Part shown: positions 59,041 through 64,000 of the stretch, piece after piece
Layout: each line of letters begins with the position of its first letter
Position numbering within the stretch: the stretch's first letter is position 1
Assembly: GCA_051453625.1 (NCBI GenBank)
Contig: JBOZIK010000001.1
Location: 66,787,782-66,851,781, forward strand
From: Welwitschia mirabilis
Lineage: Eukaryota > Gnetophyta > Gnetopsida > Welwitschiales
Direction: 5' to 3'
Length of the DNA stretch: 64,000 nucleotides
Made by a program: the position numbers and the translations under genes
The notes under the pieces: model-generated
Told to the model about the DNA's origin: nothing
The model's input: the letters and a program-made list of their open reading frames with translations, nothing else
The model's database searches: none

Positions 59041-59590
59041 GAAAGGATTTTACACTTATATTTTCCTCCATAGTTATATAGTATTATTCTAAAAATAAAA
59101 NNNNNNNNNNNNNNNNNNNNNNNNNNNNNNNNNNNNNNNNNNNNNNNNNNNNNNNNNNNNNNNNNNNNNNNNNNNNNNNNNNNNNNNNNNNNNNNNNNNN
59201 AAAATAGATCTCGGACATGAATAAATTAAATAAAGATAGAAGATAAGCCCTAATAAGAAAAGAACTGATTTAAAAATAAGTAAAAGATTGGCACAACCAT
59301 AATGTTCATAAAACTAATTTCAAAATTGGAAATAAAGTCTTGGTTTTTTATACTAAATATATATCTTCTAAAGAAAAATATACTTAATAATGAATTGGAT
59401 CATATTCTTTGACAAAAATTTTACCTAATGGAGTAATGAAAGTATTTAATGAAGAAAATAAGGATACATATCAAGTCAATGGTTATAGAATAAAGACTTA
59501 TACAGAAAGAATTTCACTCTTATAAGAGATGGGACAAATTTAAGAATGGAAAGGATTCTACTCATATATTTTCCTCCATAATCCTATACT
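58711..59590. repeat. Gap-flank duplicate pair 24 (more diverged)
   Basis: 58711-59100 and about 59201-59590 are homologous around 100 N but clearly more different from each other than the other pairs, with small insertions. They could be two real copies or divergent haplotypes. Confidence 0.8.
59201..59560 (+). pseudogene. Second copy of the integrase C-terminus
   Basis: NVHKTNFKIGNKVLVFYTKY-like residues and ILPNGVMKVFNEENKDTYQV follow the same order as 58800-59000. It extends further, with VNGYRIKTYTERISLL (59478-59525), a typical Athila/Tat pol end. Confidence 0.75.
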
Positions 59591-59600
59591 ATTCTAATAA

Positions 59601-59619
59601 TATATATATATATATATAT
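59601..59619. repeat. (TA)n microsatellite
   Basis: About nine TA units followed by attataaataaataaat, just after the end of pol. Confidence 0.9.
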
Positions 59620-59850
59620 TATAAATAAATAAATAGAAGGCTATAATTTTTTACTTTTAAAAAAGGAAAATGAATGTTATTCAAGTTATAAAAATTTTAT
59701 TTGAAAAGTAAAAGTATCTCTCACAAGAATCAGTACAACTTCTAAAAGGGAGAAGTTACAAATGGTAAGAATGACTGAATTATAAAAAAAATAAAGGTAT
59801 CTATGCAATCATTTTTGTTATTCTAATTGAAAAAAAGAAAAGGATAAAAA
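59620..59850. other. A-rich spacer after pol
   Basis: A-rich with runs such as aaaaaagaaaagg (59830-59843), comparable to the A-rich tract at 29583-29635 that precedes the other copy of the shared block. Confidence 0.5.
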
Positions 59851-60060
59851 ATGAAGAAAGAAGCAATGTCCTACCATAAGTACACAAGGGCAAATATTCC
59901 CAAGAGGAGCCTTTGGCAGTGTGATAAGGTAGCTATAAGAACTCCACCAAGGGATCAGTTGACCATGATTATATTTTACAACTCTATAGGTTCTTATTCC
60001 TATGATAGTGATTGCACTATTCTCATTACAAAATTCTTTCTTAAAATAAAGGCTCTTTGA
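59851..60060 (+). other. Shared block, copy 2, open for 69 codons
   Basis: An uninterrupted 69-codon frame starting MKKEAMSYHKYTRANIPKRS and continuing LWQCDKVAIRTPPRDQL. Its copy at 29640-29860 keeps many of the same residues in one frame despite stops. It lies after pol, between an A-rich spacer and unassigned 3' sequence. I do not recognise the protein. It may be a coding remnant (for example of a post-pol frame as in Athila elements) or conserved non-coding element sequence. Confidence 0.45.
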
Positions 60061-60495
60061 CTTAAAATTATAAAGAAGATAATCACTCTTCAGGAGTCAT
60101 TTAAGGAGTGGTTAGTCTTTAATATTTTCTTCAAACCAAGTAAAACTCAAAAGAAAAAATAAATGTTGCATAGGATACCATTATTTTATTTTAACATTTA
60201 TAACATTTGCATCAATATATATTTCTTCTAGTTATGTTAAAGTAATAAACTTTTATGAAGGTAAAATAACTTAGCATTTAAGGGATTTTTATAATTTGGC
60301 ATAATAAAAATAAGTACTAGTATAAAAGTAGTCTGATCTTATAATATAATATTAAAAAAAAACCTTTATTTCATAATGTAGATAATAATAGTCCTTATGT
60401 CTTGTATTTCAAATTAAAAAAGTCTTAACTAGGAAATACATTTATTTTGAAAAAGTAGGTAAAGTATTAAATAGCAACTAAAGAAGTAAAGGAAA
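60061..60495. other. Unassigned sequence after the shared block
   Basis: AT-rich, no motif. Its first part may continue the 3' non-coding region of the Athila/Tat-like element. No polypurine tract or LTR start was found. Confidence 0.4.
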
Positions 60496-60499
60496 CTAA

Positions 60500-61390
60500 A
60501 CTTGATCTAATAAATCAGAAAATTATCCCCTATACTTATTCTTCCTTCTAGACCTTCTCTGACTAGAAGTTTCTACAAAGGAAGTAGATGTAAGTGGTGT
60601 AACGAGATGATAAGGATCTCAATCTCAACACCGTGGGCATCCCCAAAGTTGTGAAAAGAAGAGTCATCCTAAGGTCCACACCTCTTTAGGTAATCCTTAT
60701 TAAAAGAAAGGGCATATATTCTAAGTTTTGAATTGTTACCTTTAGTCTATCATATGCATTACTCTATCTCATGAATTTAACCTGCAAACTATCCTAAAGA
60801 TGCATTATAACTATTAAACTCATTATTTAGGGTAGAACTTAGCTTAATAACCTAGATTTTCAAATACTTGATACATAAGTAATAAACCATAAGGCCTAAA
60901 AAAGGTAAAATCACTTCATTACTGAATTAATTCCTTCCATTCTCTCAAAGGATGTCATCTAAGATAGTGAGTACCTTAGAAGATATGTTGTAAGAAGAAA
61001 GTTCAAGAGTGAAAATGCTTTGGATAGAGATTTGAGGGAAAGCCTTACCTATACTCGTAATATTCATTTCTATTTAAGAGGATCCTAAGCTAAAAAAATA
61101 GCACTTAATCTTTTTAACTAGAGAAGAAGTAGTAGGAGGTTTGGGCAAGTTGTTAGAGTTAAAAGTCATTTTTGGTTTGAAGTGTTAAGAGAACTTGATT
61201 CAATTTTGGAAATGTAATCATGAATAATTATTCAAGGCATTTTAGTGTACTTATACTAGAAAAAGTATAAATAAAAAGAATCATTCATAATTTTAGGTAT
61301 CAATGAGACTCAGACACACCTAATTTGCTAATTTTTTAGCCATTAGAGGAGATTTATTTGATCCATAAAATCTTAGATCNNNNNNNNNNN
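60500..61390 (-). pseudogene. Unidentified decayed coding sequence, minus strand
   Basis: The minus strand from about 61170 reads MTFNSNNLPKPPTTSSLVKK, MNITSIGKAFPQISIQSIFT, LELSSYNISSKVLTILDDIL, NEVILPFLG, then VIKLSSTLNNEFNSYNASLG, and finally GPKDDSS-like and Ser/Arg-rich fragments near 60600-60520. The continuous run of ordinary-looking residues with only scattered stops suggests a real ancestral frame of about 200 codons. The C-terminal half has helix-like hydrophobic spacing. No family recognised; capsid-like or host protein both possible. Confidence 0.5.
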
Positions 61391-62315
61391 NNGACATGTC
61401 AAAAAGGTATGTGTTATCTATCGAAGACCTCTTTGATAGATGATTGAATCTCTTTTATAATATCTTTAAAAACCCTTTGAATCTTAACTTCTTTTCATTT
61501 TTCTACCTACTCTTAAAGAGAGCTAAAATATTCCCTTTAAGTGACCTTCATTGCTTGAAAACCCCCTTTGAGTTCTACCTTGAGCATAGCATAAATTAAT
61601 TCAATAATGAGGTGGATTCATCTTTCTCTTAATTTATCATCACTTATGAGACCCTTCGAGACCTTTAAATATTTCTTTCATATAGCACTTTGATTTTANN
61701 NNNNNNNNNNNNNNNNNNNNNNNNNNNNNNNNNNNNNNNNNNNNNNNNNNNNNNNNNNNNNNNNNNNNNNNNNNNNNNNNNNNNNNNNNNNNNNNNNNAT
61801 TTGCTAATTTTTTAGCCATTAGAGGAGATTTGTTTGATTCATAAAATCTTGGATCAAACTCTACTTTTTCCAATCAAACTATAAATGCCATAATAATGGT
61901 AATTATTCTGAGGTAGTTTTGTAGATTTAAAGGATCCTCTTTAAGTAACCTTCATTACTCAAAGACTTGCCTTGAATCTTTGTGGTAGTAAAATATTTTG
62001 TTTTTTAATGACATGTCAAAAAGGTATGCGTCATCTATCGAAGATCCCTTTGATAGATGATTGAATCTCTTTTATAATATCTTTAAAAACCCTTTAAATC
62101 TTAGATTTTTCTCATTTTCCTAACTACTCTTAGAATGAGCTCAAATATTCCCTTTAAGTGACCTTCATTGCTTGAAAACCTCCTTTGAGTTCTACCTTGA
62201 GCATAGCATAAATTAATTAAATAATGAAGTGGATTCATCTTTCTCTTAATTTATCATCACTTATGAGACCCTTCAAGACCTTCAAATCTTTCTTTCATAT
62301 AGTAGTTTGATTTTA
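61323..62315. repeat. Gap-flank duplicate pair 26
   Basis: 61323-61698 and 61799-62315 around 100 N. The right copy has 154 bp (61856-62009) where the left has only 13 N (61380-61392). Confidence 0.92.
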
Positions 62316-62960
62316 TGTGTGTTGAGTATATAATGAAAGACCCCTTCGGAAAGAGATACTCTGCTTTAATTTTGGCATCCATAAATAAGAACCAAGGGTG
62401 CATTAATGCTTATGTTGGATTCTTTAAAATAATTTCATTAATGACTACTTAAAATATCCTTTTGATTAACTTATTGTTGATTGAAAACCTTCTTTCAGCT
62501 TAATATTTATTAAAAAGCTCTTTTAAAAAGGCAATTCAAACTTGAAGGATCCCTTTGAGCAATCCAAATTACTCAAAGACACCATTCGAGAAAGTAATNN
62601 NNNNNNNNNNNNNNNNNNNNNNNNNNNNNNNNNNNNNNNNNNNNNNNNNNNNNNNNNNNNNNNNNNNNNNNNNNNNNNNNNNNNNNNNNNNNNNNNNNTA
62701 CCCCTTCGGAAAGAGATGCTCTGCTTCAATTTTGGCATCCATAAATAAGAGCCAAGGGTGCATTAATGCTTATGTTGGATTCTTCAAAATAATTTCATCA
62801 ATGACTACTTAAAATATCCTTTTGATTAACTTTTCATTTATTGAAAACCTTCTTTGAGCTTAATATTTATTAGAAAGCTCTTTTAAAAAGGTAATTCAAA
62901 CTTGAAGGATCCCTTTGAGCAATCCAAATTACTTAAAGACACCATTCGAGAAAGTAATTA
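61425..62960. repeat. Dispersed CCCTTTGAG / CCCTTCGAG phrases
   Basis: Copies near 61490, 61567, 61651, 61930, 62048, 62092, 62152, 62182, 62271, 62341, 62548 and 62908 with irregular spacing. Several are paired with 'caaattactcaaag' or 'cttcattgcttgaaa'. Part of the count is inflated by gap duplicates. Confidence 0.7.
62339..62958. repeat. Gap-flank duplicate pair 27
   Basis: 62339-62598 and 62699-62958 (260 bp each) around 100 N. Open frames across this gap on both strands are artefacts. Confidence 0.92.
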
Positions 62961-63571
62961 CTAATTGAATCTAGGGAAAATTTTTTGAGATTAATGAAGA
63001 ATTAGATAAAAAGAAAAACCTTGCTAGTAGAAGAAAGCATTTATAGAANNNNNNNNNNNNNNNNNNNNNNNNNNNNNNNNNNNNNNNNNNNNNNNNNNNN
63101 NNNNNNNNNNNNNNNNNNNNNNNNNNNNNNNNNNNNNNNNNNNNNNNNNNNNNNNNNNNNNNNNNNNNNNNNNNNNNNNNNNNNNNNNNNNNNNNNNNNN
63201 NNNNNNNNNNNNNNNNNNNNNNNNNNNNNNNNNNNNNNNNNNNNNNNNNNNNNNNNNNNNNNNNNNNNNNNNNNNNNNNNNNNNNNNNNNNNNNNNNNNN
63301 NNNNNNNNNNNNNNNNNNNNNNNNNNNNNNNNNNNNNNNNNNNNNNNNNNNNNNNNNNNNNNNNNNNNNNNNNNNNNNNNNNNNNNNNNNNNNNNNNNNN
63401 NNNNNNNNNNTGAATAATCAAAGATCCCCTTTAAGCCTTAGCACAAGAAGAAACAAAAATAGACTTCTATAGTGAATTTTATTGATGCCCTCCTTCAATA
63501 ATATTGATCGTTCCTTTGTTAGAGACTTTAGTAATTCAAGCTTCAACACATGATAAGAATCTATAAATTTC

Positions 63572-63580
63572 TATAAATAG
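63572..63580 (+). promoter_or_regulatory. TATA box of the LTR-like region
   Basis: TATAAATAG followed by agcattataacat; a second ctataaattt lies just upstream at 63561. Confidence 0.5.
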
Positions 63581-63700
63581 AGCATTATAACATATAAATA
63601 ACTTATCTCTAGTTTGTTTTTAGTGCACAGTTTACTTTGTCATCTTCTAAATTTGTACAAACATCATGAAAGCTCTCTTGTTGTTTCTTTCATAGGTAAA

Positions 63701-64000
63701 ATATTATTTTCAATTAAAACATTTATTTCATAATGTTTTCTATATAATTAAAATGATCTAGCTCTTTAATCACATTTTGTTTTCTTTGAAAAACGCTAGG
63801 TGAGTACTTTAATCTTAACAATACTTCTTATATAAGTAATTCATATAAGAAAGAGGTTAAACACTAAAGCTAAACCATAAAATGTTTTTTATAGAAGTTA
63901 AAATTATTTCTAGGTTAAATTTTCAAAAATTTATTATTATTCTTAGGTAAATTTTAAAAATTTATTGAAGATCCTAATTTCACTAGAATTAAGCAATAGG
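63701..64000. other. Unassigned right edge
   Basis: AT-rich sequence with short direct repeats (for example 'aaattttaaaaatttatt' near 63915 and 63951). No primer-binding site identified, which weakens the LTR reading of the preceding region. Confidence 0.4.

Larger units (their letters stand above)
61400..63700 (+). mobile_element. LTR-like promoter region with CCCTTTGAG phrases
   Basis: Dense in the phrase CCCTTTGAG / CCCTTCGAG and its partner ttactcaaagac (see separate entry), then a TATA box (63572-63580) and a short transcribed-looking leader ending at atcatgaaagctctc. The layout resembles the U3-R of a plant LTR, but no terminal TG/CA pair, primer site or partner copy is seen. A 361-N gap (63050-63410) interrupts it. 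Confidence 0.4.

Noticed and set aside
60500-61390. Endogenous pararetrovirus coat-protein remnant
   Set aside because: Only vague helix-rich similarity; no RT, movement-protein or zinc-finger context was seen, so no viral call is made.

Overview
The window is a piece of a plant (angiosperm) nuclear genome. It is made almost entirely of old, nested and heavily decayed retrotransposons, and I see no intact host gene, rRNA or tRNA. Evidence for a plant: tRNA-iMet and tRNA-Asp type primer-binding sites next to long terminal repeats (LTRs), a chromodomain-bearing Ty3 element, SIRE-like Ty1-copia proteins, an Athila/Tat-like pol, and a plant L1-type LINE. By eye the sequence is strongly AT-rich and poor in CpG. 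Coding frames are full of stops, many explicable as C-to-T or G-to-A changes, as expected after long silencing by cytosine methylation. The species cannot be told from this sequence.

Layout, left half (1-37026): the base layer is a minus-strand Ty1-copia element. Its 5' LTR lies at about 35687-37026, its primer-binding site at 35661-35673, and its gag through integrase at about 24565 down to 19641. Two related Ty3-type elements have landed in it. One (plus strand, 24583-35655, LTRs A and B) sits between the copia primer-binding site and gag, with near-matching flanks gtacc/ttacc. The other (minus strand) enters just after the copia integrase, with its LTR (C) starting at 19640. LTR C was in turn split by a Tekay/Del-like chromovirus at 2233-19366, bounded by the exact 5-bp target duplication GCAAG. 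LTR C resumes at 2232 and ends at a tRNA-Asp primer-binding site (1231-1248). Its interior then appears to be cut by another copia-like LTR (689 to the window edge). This gives three to four layers of nesting, readable from junctions alone.

Layout, right half (37027-64000): an unassigned AT-rich stretch; a dead LINE (about 42411-46624) with endonuclease and reverse-transcriptase remnants; a related solo-like LTR (about 47690-49255); a plus-strand Ty1-copia fragment (primer-binding site through integrase, about 49630-52220) with a pyrimidine-rich tail; unassigned sequence; an Athila/Tat-like RNase H-integrase fragment (about 56855-59590); a short block shared with the first Ty3 element (59851-60060); an unidentified minus-strand coding remnant; and an LTR-like promoter region to about 63700.

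Assembly: 16 of the 17 gaps of exactly 100 N are flanked by near-identical sequence of nearly equal length (52 to about 1250 bp). These look like unmerged overlapping contig ends, or two haplotypes placed in tandem, not biological duplications. Every length in the chromovirus and copia regions should be read with this in mind. Nothing here is an active gene system; the value lies in the readable nesting order, the LTR sub-repeat grammar and the assembly artefacts.
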